Assembly: GCA_021827255.1 (NCBI GenBank)
Contig: JAKAWO010000006.1
Span: 1 to 25,356 of the forward strand
From: Acidobacteriota bacterium
GTDB taxonomy: Bacteria; Acidobacteriota; Terriglobia; UBA7540
Direction of reading: 5' to 3'
Length of the DNA stretch: 25,356 nt
Part shown: piece after piece, positions 6,305 to 13,562 of the stretch
Layout of the letters: each line of letters starts with the position of its first letter
Numbering within the stretch: position 1 is the stretch's first letter
The notes under the pieces: generated by a model
The model's database searches: none
What the model saw: the letters and a program-made list of their open reading frames with translations, nothing else
Told to the model about the DNA's origin: nothing
Translations under genes and position numbers: made by a program

Positions 6305-7585
6305 ATGGAGCTTCTCTTTCGATACGGCGAAGGGACGAGGTCGCTTCGCCTGGCCGACGGGTTCAGGTGTGAAGCGTTGACGGCGAATCCTCAGGCGTCT
6401 TTGGAAGACCCCGAGGGGGCCGTCAGGGCCGCGTTGCGCAATCCCATCGGAACGCCGCCGCTCTCGAAGCTAGTCAACGTGGGTGAGCGGGTGGCGATTG
6501 TTGTCAATGACATCACGCGCCTGGTGCATAGCGAGATTTTCCTTCCCGTCTTAATCAATGAGCTGAATTCCGCGGGCATTCCGGACCGCGATATGTTTAT
6601 TGTTTTTGCGCTGGGTATTCACCGCAGGCAATCCCTCGCGGAGCAGCGCCGGATCGTGGGCGAGCAAGTCGCGCGCCGCATGGCTCTGTTCGACCACGAC
6701 GGTTATGATAGGAAGAATCTGGTGCGCGCCGGGCGGACGAGCCGTGGTAACGAGGTTTGGATCAATCGCCGGGTGCATGAAGCCGACCGGGTCATCCTGA
6801 CGGGAGAAATCATTTATCACCTGATCGCAGGATACAGCGGGGGGCGAAAGGGGCTGGTCCCGGGCGTAGCCGGCGCTGAGACGATCACATTCAATCACAA
6901 ATTGATTCTCGATCCGCGCTGCCGGGCCGGCAAACTCGATGGAAATCCGGCCCATGAGGACCTCCTGGAAGCCGCGCGGATGTTCGATCCAGATTTCTTG
7001 CTGAATGTTGTTCTCAGTCCTACAGGCGAATTAGTTCAGGTTGTGGCGGGCCACTACGAGCAGGCGCATCGCGCGGGTTGCAAAACCGCTGACCAAATGT
7101 ATCAAGTCCCATTCGACGAACCCTATGATATGGTCTTGGCGAGCGCCGGAGGCTTCCCGTTTGACATCGATCTGAGACAGGCGCATAAAGGGATGCAGAA
7201 TGCGGCCAGGGCGTTGCGACCGGGCGGAACGCTCATCTATTTTGCAGAGTGCCGGGACGGCGCCGGGCACCCGGCTTTTGAGGACTGGGTAACGAGATTC
7301 GCGAATTCATCAGAGATGGAGCAAGCACTGCGTTCCCAATTCATCGTGGGTGGGCATAAGGCGTATTGGGTCGCGCGGCTGGGCGAGCGGTTGCGCATTC
7401 TTCTGGTTTCCGGGTTGCCCGAACGATTCGTTCGGCGCTGCCACCTGCACCCCGCGCCCGACCCGCAATCCGCGATTGAGAGGGAGCTCGAAAAAATGCC
7501 AAAAGGGGGTCGGATGGCGTACATCCCGCACGCGGGCTTTACTCTTCCCGTTCCGGCTTGCGAGCGAATGGCGCTTGCGGAATGA
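6305..7585 (+). CDS. LarA-family (nickel-pincer nucleotide) 2-hydroxyacid racemase/epimerase
   Basis: The 426-residue product matches the lactate racemase LarA family (DUF2088). Residues that bind or act with the nickel-pincer cofactor in Lactiplantibacillus plantarum LarA (His108, His174, Lys184, His200) correspond to His106 (GIHR), His172 (YHLIAGYSGGRK), Lys182 in the same segment and His198 (FNHK), all offset by exactly two. The family interconverts stereoisomers of 2-hydroxyacids through hydride transfer; homologues act on lactate, malate, phenyllactate, aldonates and others, so the substrate is open. I chose ATG 6305 because an upstream TTG at 6263 would put the promoter inside the gene. 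Cofactor genes (larB, larC, larE) are not in the window. The shared operator links it to the lyase/dehydrogenase operon at 8487-13280. Confidence 0.85.
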   Translation: MELLFRYGEGTRSLRLADGFRCEALTANPQASLEDPEGAVRAALRNPIGTPPLSKLVNVGERVAIVVNDITRLVHSEIFLPVLINELNSAGIPDRDMFIVFALGIHRRQSLAEQRRIVGEQVARRMALFDHDGYDRKNLVRAGRTSRGNEVWINRRVHEADRVILTGEIIYHLIAGYSGGRKGLVPGVAGAETITFNHKLILDPRCRAGKLDGNPAHEDLLEAARMFDPDFLLNVVLSPTGELVQVVAGHYEQAHRAGCKTADQMYQVPFDEPYDMVLASAGGFPFDIDLRQAHKGMQNAARALRPGGTLIYFAECRDGAGHPAFEDWVTRFANSSEMEQALRSQFIVGGHKAYWVARLGERLRILLVSGLPERFVRRCHLHPAPDPQSAIERELEKMPKGGRMAYIPHAGFTLPVPACERMALAE

Positions 7586-7727
7586 ACCACCAAGTCGCCA
7601 CAGGAAGGAGGGGAATTCTCTTGGCCGACGTTCTGCAATCGAAGATCGGCGGCCCCACTCCGCCTGACGTTCTTCCTCGCCACGGTGCATCCGTTCCAGG
7701 GAGGGGTACCGCCTTTTCGTTGTGATA

Positions 7728-7733
7728 TATAAT
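7728..7733 (+). promoter_or_regulatory. Perfect -10 box (TATAAT) upstream of the GntR gene
   Basis: TATAAT lies about 45 bases before the GTG start; no good -35 is present at standard spacing. The overlapping TGATAT (7724-7729) equals one half of the operator seen at 6276-6292, but the second half is not conserved, so autoregulation is only a possibility. Confidence 0.35.
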
Positions 7734-7778
7734 GTGGGGTGTCACCGAAGTGCCGTTATAGAGCTCTGAGAGATAATA

Positions 7779-8513
7779 GTGAAATTGAGAATTCCAGAAA
7801 ACCTGACCCAACAGGCCTATCGTTCCATTCGCGACGAGATTATCAAAGGGAAGATTGACGGCCAGCAGCATTTTACTGAAGCCTTCTTTGCGAACCGCTA
7901 TGGAATCAGCAAGTCCCCCATTCGCGAGGCCTTGAACCGCCTTGAGACTGAAGGACTGATTACGATCATTCCCCGCCGTGGCGCGTTCGTTCGAAATTTT
8001 TTAATTCACGATGTCGAGGAGATCTACGAGCTGCGGGAAGCGCTGGAAACACTCGTCGTGCGCAATGCGGTGCTTGACGCGAAAACGCTGGCTCGCTTGC
8101 GCGAACTCGTTTCCTCCGCCCAATCCTCCCTTGAAAAGAAAGACAAGCCCAATTACATCCAGATGGATATGGCGTTTCATACCACCCTGGCCATGGCGAG
8201 CAGTAATTTACGCCTGCGAAGGATGCTCGAGAGCATGCATAACCAGATGCTGATCCTGCGGCGCCAGACGTTTCAACTGACGAGTCACACCTCGGTCAAA
8301 CAGCACTTGGAGATTCTAAAGGCCCTCGAAAAGGGGCAACGCAACCGTGCGGCCAAGCTGATGGCGGAGCATATCCGAGCAGTGCGGAAAAGGCTGATCG
8401 ACCACATCCAGAAGCAGGAAACCCCCCGGAACACAATGAGAAGGCGGGTTCTCTTTCCGGGCCCTAGGACACCGCGGTCGAACCCCTTACGGGCCCTCGA
8501 GAGCCGCCAGTGA
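7779..8513 (+). CDS. GntR-family transcriptional regulator, FCD subfamily
   Basis: The 244-residue protein starts with a winged helix-turn-helix (residues about 5-72): a first helix (LTQQAYRSIRDEIIKGKI), the recognition region YGISKSPIREALNRLETEGL and the wing PRRGAFVRNF. An FCD ligand domain (about 75-215) follows, with candidate metal/ligand residues in MDMAFHTTLA, TSVKQHLEIL and MAEHIRAVRK. FCD regulators usually repress sugar-acid or hydroxyacid catabolism and are released by the acid. The GTG start is preceded only by a weak GAGAG. It sits 193 bases after the larA-like gene on the same strand and converges on the symporter gene, overlapping its 3' end by 27 bases. It is the only transcription factor seen, so it probably reads the shared palindromes. 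Confidence 0.9.
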   Translation: MKLRIPENLTQQAYRSIRDEIIKGKIDGQQHFTEAFFANRYGISKSPIREALNRLETEGLITIIPRRGAFVRNFLIHDVEEIYELREALETLVVRNAVLDAKTLARLRELVSSAQSSLEKKDKPNYIQMDMAFHTTLAMASSNLRLRRMLESMHNQMLILRRQTFQLTSHTSVKQHLEILKALEKGQRNRAAKLMAEHIRAVRKRLIDHIQKQETPRNTMRRRVLFPGPRTPRSNPLRALESRQ

Positions 8514-9977
8514 AGGCGCCGTCTTGAGTTGCGATTCGCCTTCGACCGCCCGCCGCTCGCAGTTCAACGCTTCTGCTACCTGCTCGAAGCCGGGTGATGT
8601 GGGCGGTGTCAGCAGGCTGACGATAACATGAGAGATAATTCCTGCCAGGGTGGGAACGATCGCATTATTCAGAAATCCCACTTGTGACGGGACAAGGGTG
8701 ACGGCCAGCGACACGACGGGAGTTGCTATCAAGGCGGCCAGCGCGCCTTGCCAGGTTCCCCGCCTCCAGAAGCGCCCCATCAGGATGATAATAGCCAGAC
8801 CGCTCATGGTGATGGGGAGGAATTTGACAACAAACCCGACAATCGTGCCGGCATGAAGGGCCACGACGGTAGCAACGGCAAAGGCGCAGACCAGGGCGCC
8901 CCGCACAGCCAACAGCGGCCGTTTGGGATACCGGCGAGTCACCAGCGGATAGATATGGCGCACGAAGAAGGTGCCGGCTGCTATGGCATCCCAGTTGGCG
9001 CAAGAGATAATTCCAGAAGTCACTGAAACCACCACCATGGCGGCAAGCCAGGCCGGCAGAACGTTCATGACCAGCCAAACCAGGGACTCATCGGCGTTGA
9101 CCAGGTGGGGATTCAGATGGAAAGTGTACATGCCGGTGATCGCGATGACCGCCGAAAACGCGACGACGATCATTCCTGCGATCACCATGGCCCATCGCGC
9201 GCCGCGTTCGCTTCGCGCACTGTACATGCTGAGGCGCCGTCCGGGATCGGCAATCACGGCGAGCACCAGCGCTACCATCAGACCTGCGGTCTTCCACTTG
9301 CCGTAAGAAGCCACGCCCAGGAATGAGAAGTAGGCAGGCGGCATGGAGTGCCGCAGCCCGCCCCATCCTCCGATATGATCCAGCGCTGAATACGTGAGGA
9401 GAGCGAACCCGGACAGCAGAATGGCCGTCTGTAAAAAGTCCGTGTAAACCACGCTCTTCAAGCCGCCGGGAATAGCGATGCCTGCGGTGATGAGGGCTGC
9501 CGCCACAATGCATAAATCGCGCGGCAACGGCGTGACCGCTGCCAAAACTGCGGCGCCGCCCATGATCTGCACGGTCAGCCAGCACAACTGCGAAAAGAAC
9601 AACGTGATATTGGAGAACTCGACGACGATAGGATTGCCGCCGTAGTAGGACGCAACTTCTTCACTCAGGGTCATGAACCTGTAGCGGCGCATGACGGCGA
9701 AGATCAGGCCCGCCAGAGCTGTCCCAACCCCCAATCCGATCGGATAGGCAGACCCCGCCCACCCATGCCGATAGGCCAAGCCGGAGGCTCCGACGGTTAC
9801 GCCGGTTCCGATGCAGGCAGCGGTGATGCTGCCGATCAGCACCCAAAAAGGAAAGCTGCGCCCGCCGACCAGGTAGTCCGCAGGTTTGGCGATTTTCTTC
9901 ATCCAGAACGAGGAAAAGGCCAGCATCACGCTGGCGTAGAGGACCAACCCTATGGCAATCGCGGTATGTGTGCCCAT
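8487..9977 (-). CDS. Sodium:solute symporter (SSS family)
   Basis: A 496-residue, very hydrophobic protein with about 13 predicted membrane spans. It begins with an out-facing helix (AIAIGLVLYASVMLAF) and then AKPADYLVGGRSFPFWVLIGSITAACIG in shorter stretches typical of SSS proteins. A G-rich helix, YTDFLQTAILLSGFAL and the segment ADPGRRLSMYSARSERGARW fit the SSS core. Family members couple Na+ (or H+) to uptake of sugars, carboxylates, pantothenate or similar small solutes across the inner membrane. It is the last gene of the lyase-dehydrogenase-symporter series, 102 bases after the dehydrogenase, so it probably imports the acid or sugar that the operon degrades. The C-terminal tail after the last span is hydrophilic, and its coding end overlaps the convergent regulator gene. 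Confidence 0.88.
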   Translation of the reverse strand: MGTHTAIAIGLVLYASVMLAFSSFWMKKIAKPADYLVGGRSFPFWVLIGSITAACIGTGVTVGASGLAYRHGWAGSAYPIGLGVGTALAGLIFAVMRRYRFMTLSEEVASYYGGNPIVVEFSNITLFFSQLCWLTVQIMGGAAVLAAVTPLPRDLCIVAAALITAGIAIPGGLKSVVYTDFLQTAILLSGFALLTYSALDHIGGWGGLRHSMPPAYFSFLGVASYGKWKTAGLMVALVLAVIADPGRRLSMYSARSERGARWAMVIAGMIVVAFSAVIAITGMYTFHLNPHLVNADESLVWLVMNVLPAWLAAMVVVSVTSGIISCANWDAIAAGTFFVRHIYPLVTRRYPKRPLLAVRGALVCAFAVATVVALHAGTIVGFVVKFLPITMSGLAIIILMGRFWRRGTWQGALAALIATPVVSLAVTLVPSQVGFLNNAIVPTLAGIISHVIVSLLTPPTSPGFEQVAEALNCERRAVEGESQLKTAPSLAALEGP

Positions 9978-10079
9978 TCACCAACCCGTGCGCTCGAGCG
10001 CAGTCTGTTGTGAGGAATCAATGCGAACGCCAAAGATCACGTTCCAGGAGGATTTCAGCGACTTGAAAATTTGAATGGC

Positions 10080-11507
10080 TTACGATCCCAGCCCGAGCGA
10101 TACGTGCTTCGTCTCGACAAAGGCATCCAGTCCTTCGATTCCAAGTTCACGACCCCAGCCGCTTTGCTTGACCCCACCGAAGGGACATTGGCTGGTCGAA
10201 GGAACGCCGTCGTTAATCGCGATTGTACCGGCCTCCAACGATTCCATCAGCCGCCACGCCCTGCTCAGGTCACGTGTAAAAGCGTATGCGCTCAGGCCGT
10301 AGGGCGAGCTGTTGGCCTGTTCGACCGCTTCGGATTCCGTATCAAAGGGACATACGGCGGCGACGGGGGCAAACGTTTCCTCCGACATGCACATCGCATC
10401 CGGCGGGACGTCCGCGAGGACGGTTGGTTCAAGGAACCATCCTTGGCCTTCGATGCGCTTGCCTCCACACAACAGCCGGGCGCCGCGCCGAACCGCGTCC
10501 TCGATGTGCTCGGCGGCCTTGGCCACGCCTTCCTGATTAATGAGCGGACCGATCTCGACACCGTCCTTCATCCCGTCGCCCACTTTCATGGCGCGCGTCC
10601 GCTCTGTGAAGAGTTGAAGGAACTTCTCGTAGATCGGCCGCTGGACGTAGATACGGTTGGCAGCAATGCAGGATTGTCCCGTATTGCGGAATTTGGCCAT
10701 CATGGCGCCTTCGACCGCCGCTCTCAGATCGGCGTCATCAAAAACCAGGACCGGAGCGTGGCCGCCGAGTTCGAGGGAAAGCGGTTTGATATCGGCGGCA
10801 GCGCCCCGGATCAGCGTTCGCCCGACTTCGGTGGATCCGGTGAACGTAATCTTGCGGCAAAGAGGATTGTCCAGAAATTCCTGGGCTATCTCGGCCGAGC
10901 GCCCCAGCACAAGTTGGAAGACTCCTGCCGGCGCTTTGGCGACTTCCGCGCATTCGGCCAGCGCGACAGCGCTCAAGGGCGTGGCGCTGGCCGGTTTCAG
11001 AATCACGGTGCAGCCGGCGGCAAGCGCCGGGGCTACTTTGCGCGCCGCCAGCAGCAGCGGGAAGTTCCAGGGGCTGATTGCGCCAACCACTCCCATGGGC
11101 GTTTTTATAACCACGTGCCGTTTGGAGTCCACCTGGTTCGGGATCGTGCGGCCATAGACCCGGCGTGCCTCCTCGGCGAACCAGCGGAGGTGGTCCGCTG
11201 ACATCGCGACTTCCCCACGGCTTTGCGCGAGCGGCTTGCCATTTTCGAGTGTGATGGTGCGGGCGATATTCTCGGCGCGCCGCTCCATCTCATCGGCAAC
11301 AGCTTTAAGATACACCCCGCGCGCTTTGCCCGTGAGCTGGCGCCAGTTCTGAAAGGCCGCATGGGCATCGCGCACAGCTTCGGCCACACGCCTTCTATCC
11401 ACTGTGCAGGCTTCGGCAAACCGCTCTGCGGTGGCCGGATTCACAACGGGAAGGACCGTGTCGGTCGTCACCCATTGGCCATTCAGGTAAAGTGGATAAG
11501 TCTTCAT
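10080..11507 (-). CDS. NAD(P)-dependent aldehyde dehydrogenase (GabD/semialdehyde dehydrogenase-like)
   Basis: The 475-residue protein has the full aldehyde dehydrogenase set: SPWNFP with Asn147, Lys171 in ILKPAS, FTGSTEVGR (222-230), the general base Glu246 in LELGGHAP and the catalytic Cys280 in NTGQSCIAANR. It closely resembles succinate-semialdehyde and 2-oxoglutarate-semialdehyde dehydrogenases, a group that also contains sulfolactaldehyde dehydrogenases. I chose the ATG at 11507 because GGGAGGAA lies just upstream and because LYLNGQWV is the normal family N-terminus; a GTG at 11540 would only add 11 residues. It is in line with the UxaA/SuyB-like gene upstream and the symporter downstream. 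In context it would oxidise an aldehyde formed by an aldolase or dehydratase to the acid; which one cannot be told from motifs. Confidence 0.9.
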   Translation of the reverse strand: MKTYPLYLNGQWVTTDTVLPVVNPATAERFAEACTVDRRRVAEAVRDAHAAFQNWRQLTGKARGVYLKAVADEMERRAENIARTITLENGKPLAQSRGEVAMSADHLRWFAEEARRVYGRTIPNQVDSKRHVVIKTPMGVVGAISPWNFPLLLAARKVAPALAAGCTVILKPASATPLSAVALAECAEVAKAPAGVFQLVLGRSAEIAQEFLDNPLCRKITFTGSTEVGRTLIRGAAADIKPLSLELGGHAPVLVFDDADLRAAVEGAMMAKFRNTGQSCIAANRIYVQRPIYEKFLQLFTERTRAMKVGDGMKDGVEIGPLINQEGVAKAAEHIEDAVRRGARLLCGGKRIEGQGWFLEPTVLADVPPDAMCMSEETFAPVAAVCPFDTESEAVEQANSSPYGLSAYAFTRDLSRAWRLMESLEAGTIAINDGVPSTSQCPFGGVKQSGWGRELGIEGLDAFVETKHVSLGLGS

Positions 11508-11540
11508 CCTTTCAGTTCCTCCCTCATCTAACCCAGCCAC

Positions 11541-11832
11541 GCCCGCGGCCTTTGGAAATGGGGGCGGGGTTTCGCCGTCACAAAGGCCGCCATAGAGGTG
11601 CCCTTCGGGCGCTGGTTCATGCAGGCCACTGTGGCAACCATCTGTGGCTGTTGGTTAGCGGCGGAGCGCCGTTCTCTCCTCGCGCAAAGCATTCCTGGAT
11701 ACGCCGTTCGGCGGTGATCACAAGGCCGTCGCGCTGGGTGGCAGCCGGGAAGACGGGGGTAACCCGGGCGGTGAAAGGACCCGGCGGCGCATGGAAGCCC
11801 CATCGTTCACCGAGAGCTCGATCAACGGCTGT
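11541..11832. repeat. Stem-loop-rich gap between lyase large subunit and dehydrogenase genes
   Basis: No supportable gene. The stretch holds several perfect inverted repeats: GCGGCCTTTG (11545-11554) with CAAAGGCCGC (11581-11590), GCCACTGTGGC (11625-11635) and CGCCGTTCGGCG (11702-11713). None is followed by a T-tract in the direction of the operon, so simple termination is not evident. In an otherwise co-directional operon such hairpins could stabilise or separate upstream mRNA, or be a small palindromic repeat element. Confidence 0.45.
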
Positions 11833-12996
11833 TTACGCGCTGCGGTAAAGCTTCGTCATCACGAACTCGCGGTGGCCCAGCGCCTCATTTGCGGTCAGCC
11901 GACCGTTTGCGGTTCGCACCATCAGGTTGAGCAGTTTGTCCCCAGCTTGATCGAAAGTCAACTCTCCGGTCAGAATTCCGGACACGTCCAGATCAATGTG
12001 CTCCCGCATGGTGGAGCAAGTGAGAGGATTGCCCGAAAGCTTGATGACCGGCATGATAGGATTTCCGCAAATGTTGCCCTGGCCCGTTGGAAACAGATGC
12101 AGAACGGCCCCCGAAGCGGCCCATAGAGTTAAAGCCTCGGCGGCGGCTGAGGAGGTGTCCATGAACCATAATCCACTGACGGCAGGCGCTTCAGCCGGCT
12201 TAAGGCATCCTACAAACTTCGTCCGTTTGCCGAGCTTTTCGATATTGCCGAACGCCTTTTCCTCGATGGTTGTCAGCCCCCCCCGGATGTTTCCTTTGGT
12301 GGGTTGCGACTCGGAGAGGTCGTCAACCTTATTCTGAAGAATGAATTCGTTGTATTGGTTGTAGATTTTCATGAACTGTTCGGCGACTTCCGGCGTTGCC
12401 GCCTTGGCTTTGACAACGTGTTCGCCGCCGGTCAGTTCCGACGTCTCGCCAAACGATGCTGTTCCTTTGAGCGCCATCAAACGATCAATCACATTGCCAA
12501 CCGTGGGGCAGGACGCCAGCCCCGTGGTCGTGTCGGACTCCCCGCACTTGACGGAAACGTAAAGCTCGTTCATCGCGCATTCCTGGCGTTGCAATTCGGA
12601 AGCCCATTGAACGAATTCGAACGCCTTGCGGGATGCCTCGGCAATGGTTTTCAAATCTCCGCTGCGCTCGATCGAAAAGCCGGCCACCGGCTTGCCCGTT
12701 TTGGCGATCCCCTGCACGATGCGGTCTGTCCACCCCGGCTCGATCCCAATCACGACGGCTGCCGCCACGTTCGGGTTTGAGCCGAAGCCTATCATCGTCC
12801 GGAAGAACAGCTCCAGATCTTCGCCAAACTGCAGCCGCCCATAAGCGTGGGGAAGCGCCAGGGTCCCCTGGATAATTCGGCCAACCCCCTCGGCTGCAGC
12901 GTTTGAAATGTCGTCCACCGGAAGGATCACCACATGATTTCGGATACCCACCCGGCCATTCTCCCGGCGATAGCCCATGATGCGCGGTGCTTCCAT
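11833..12996 (-). CDS. UxaA-family lyase/dehydratase large subunit (SuyB-like or altronate dehydratase C-terminal type)
   Basis: This 387-residue protein belongs to the UxaA/GarD family: YRRENGRVGIRNHVVILP at the N-terminus, KCGESDTTTGLASCPTVGN (150-168), FGETSELTGGEH, TKGNIRGGLTTIEEKAFGN, and ALGHREFVMTKLYRSA at the end. Family members dehydrate altronate or galactarate, or (SuyB) release sulfite from (2R)-sulfolactate. E. coli UxaA, as I recall it, has CGGSD and TGRG where this protein has CGESD and TGQG. The separate small subunit and the 387-residue length match the two-subunit SuyAB layout, but some UxaA enzymes are also split. I chose the ATG at 12996, five bases after the small-subunit stop and with AGGTGG upstream; a GTG at 13008 is in frame. 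Expect a metal-dependent cytoplasmic enzyme with the next-upstream protein. Confidence 0.8.
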   Translation of the reverse strand: MEAPRIMGYRRENGRVGIRNHVVILPVDDISNAAAEGVGRIIQGTLALPHAYGRLQFGEDLELFFRTMIGFGSNPNVAAAVVIGIEPGWTDRIVQGIAKTGKPVAGFSIERSGDLKTIAEASRKAFEFVQWASELQRQECAMNELYVSVKCGESDTTTGLASCPTVGNVIDRLMALKGTASFGETSELTGGEHVVKAKAATPEVAEQFMKIYNQYNEFILQNKVDDLSESQPTKGNIRGGLTTIEEKAFGNIEKLGKRTKFVGCLKPAEAPAVSGLWFMDTSSAAAEALTLWAASGAVLHLFPTGQGNICGNPIMPVIKLSGNPLTCSTMREHIDLDVSGILTGELTFDQAGDKLLNLMVRTANGRLTANEALGHREFVMTKLYRSA

Positions 12997-13001
12997 GATG
13001 C

Positions 13002-13280
13002 TCACCACCTTTTCGTCTTGAGATTGTGAATGTGAACGTGCTCGCCAGCGCGAATCGGAGCGACGACCTTGCCGATATCCTCGCCATACTTAATCACCGT
13101 ATCGCCCACTTTGAAGTCCTTAAGCGCGATTTTGTGGCCGAGAGGAATATCCTGGCGCGCCGTCAGCCGGAACCCATCGCGCTTATCAATAGTTTCCCCC
13201 GCCAGGGTTTCCCCCGGCTTCACATCTCTGGCGACGACTCCGACATTATCTTGGCTGTTGTGGATCAGGAAGTCTCTCAT
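13002..13280 (-). CDS. UxaA-family small subunit, SAF domain (SuyA-like)
   Basis: A 92-residue stand-alone SAF domain with the family core GHKIALKDFKVGDTVIKYG (residues about 48-66) followed by DIGKVVAPIRAGEHVHIHN and a KTKRW end. The same fold forms the N-terminal part of E. coli altronate dehydratase UxaA and the whole of sulfolactate sulfo-lyase subunit SuyA; the KTKRW end is what I associate with SuyA, from memory rather than a search. It should form a complex with the large subunit encoded immediately downstream (5-base gap). ATG 13280 has GGAG nine bases upstream. It is the first gene of the operon, preceded by a roughly 90-base leader and a strong promoter with an embedded operator. 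Confidence 0.82.
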   Translation of the reverse strand: MRDFLIHNSQDNVGVVARDVKPGETLAGETIDKRDGFRLTARQDIPLGHKIALKDFKVGDTVIKYGEDIGKVVAPIRAGEHVHIHNLKTKRW

Positions 13281-13349
13281 AGCAGGCTCTCCAAGAAATA
13301 GTTACATCAACCGTATTCGGTTTCTCTCCAAACACGGACATCTAAAACA

Positions 13350-13365
13350 TCAAGAAGGTTCTTGA
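13350..13365. promoter_or_regulatory. Perfect 16-bp inverted repeat TCAAGAAGGTTCTTGA just downstream of the lyase promoter
   Basis: Seven-base arms with a two-base centre. On the minus strand it lies about 4 to 19 bases after the predicted transcription start, so it is either a second operator or a hairpin at the 5' end of the mRNA. It shares no sequence with the TRATAT-type palindromes, so a different regulator would be expected. Confidence 0.45.
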
Positions 13366-13375
13366 CAGCGGATAT

Positions 13376-13404
13376 ATAATATGTCGCATATTAGCTGGAG
13401 TCAA
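13376..13404 (-). promoter_or_regulatory. sigma70 promoter with embedded perfect 17-bp operator, lyase operon
   Basis: On the minus strand TTGACT (13404-13399) and TATTAT (13381-13376) are 17 bases apart, five of six matches each. The perfect palindrome TAATATGTCGCATATTA (13377-13393, seven-base arms) fills the spacer and covers the -10 box, an ideal repressor position. A weaker plus-strand promoter for the receptor (TTGACA 13362-13367, CATATT 13387-13392, spacer 19) would be blocked too. The same motif overlies the larA-like promoter at 6276-6292. Confidence 0.7.
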
Positions 13405-13562
13405 GCATCCGGTTGACTGGCAGTCTGTAACGATGAGCTAAGGGGGTCTTCGGACTGAATGCCCATGAATCCTGAAGGGCCAGGGCAAAAAGTTGAAAAG
13501 GGTCCAGGCGGCGCCGTCCTCAAAAACGTTCCTCTCGAAATCGCAAGAGCAGGAGAGATTTT

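Noticed and set aside
7621..7725. 34-codon TTG-start frame after a strong AGGAAGGAGGGG
   Set aside because: The ribosome-like site is attractive, but the Pro/Gly-rich peptide has no recognisable fold and the frame ends in the regulator promoter; purine-rich intergenic DNA is enough to explain it.
10071..11201. 376-residue frame antisense to the aldehyde dehydrogenase
   Set aside because: Reverse-frame shadow of a fully conserved enzyme.
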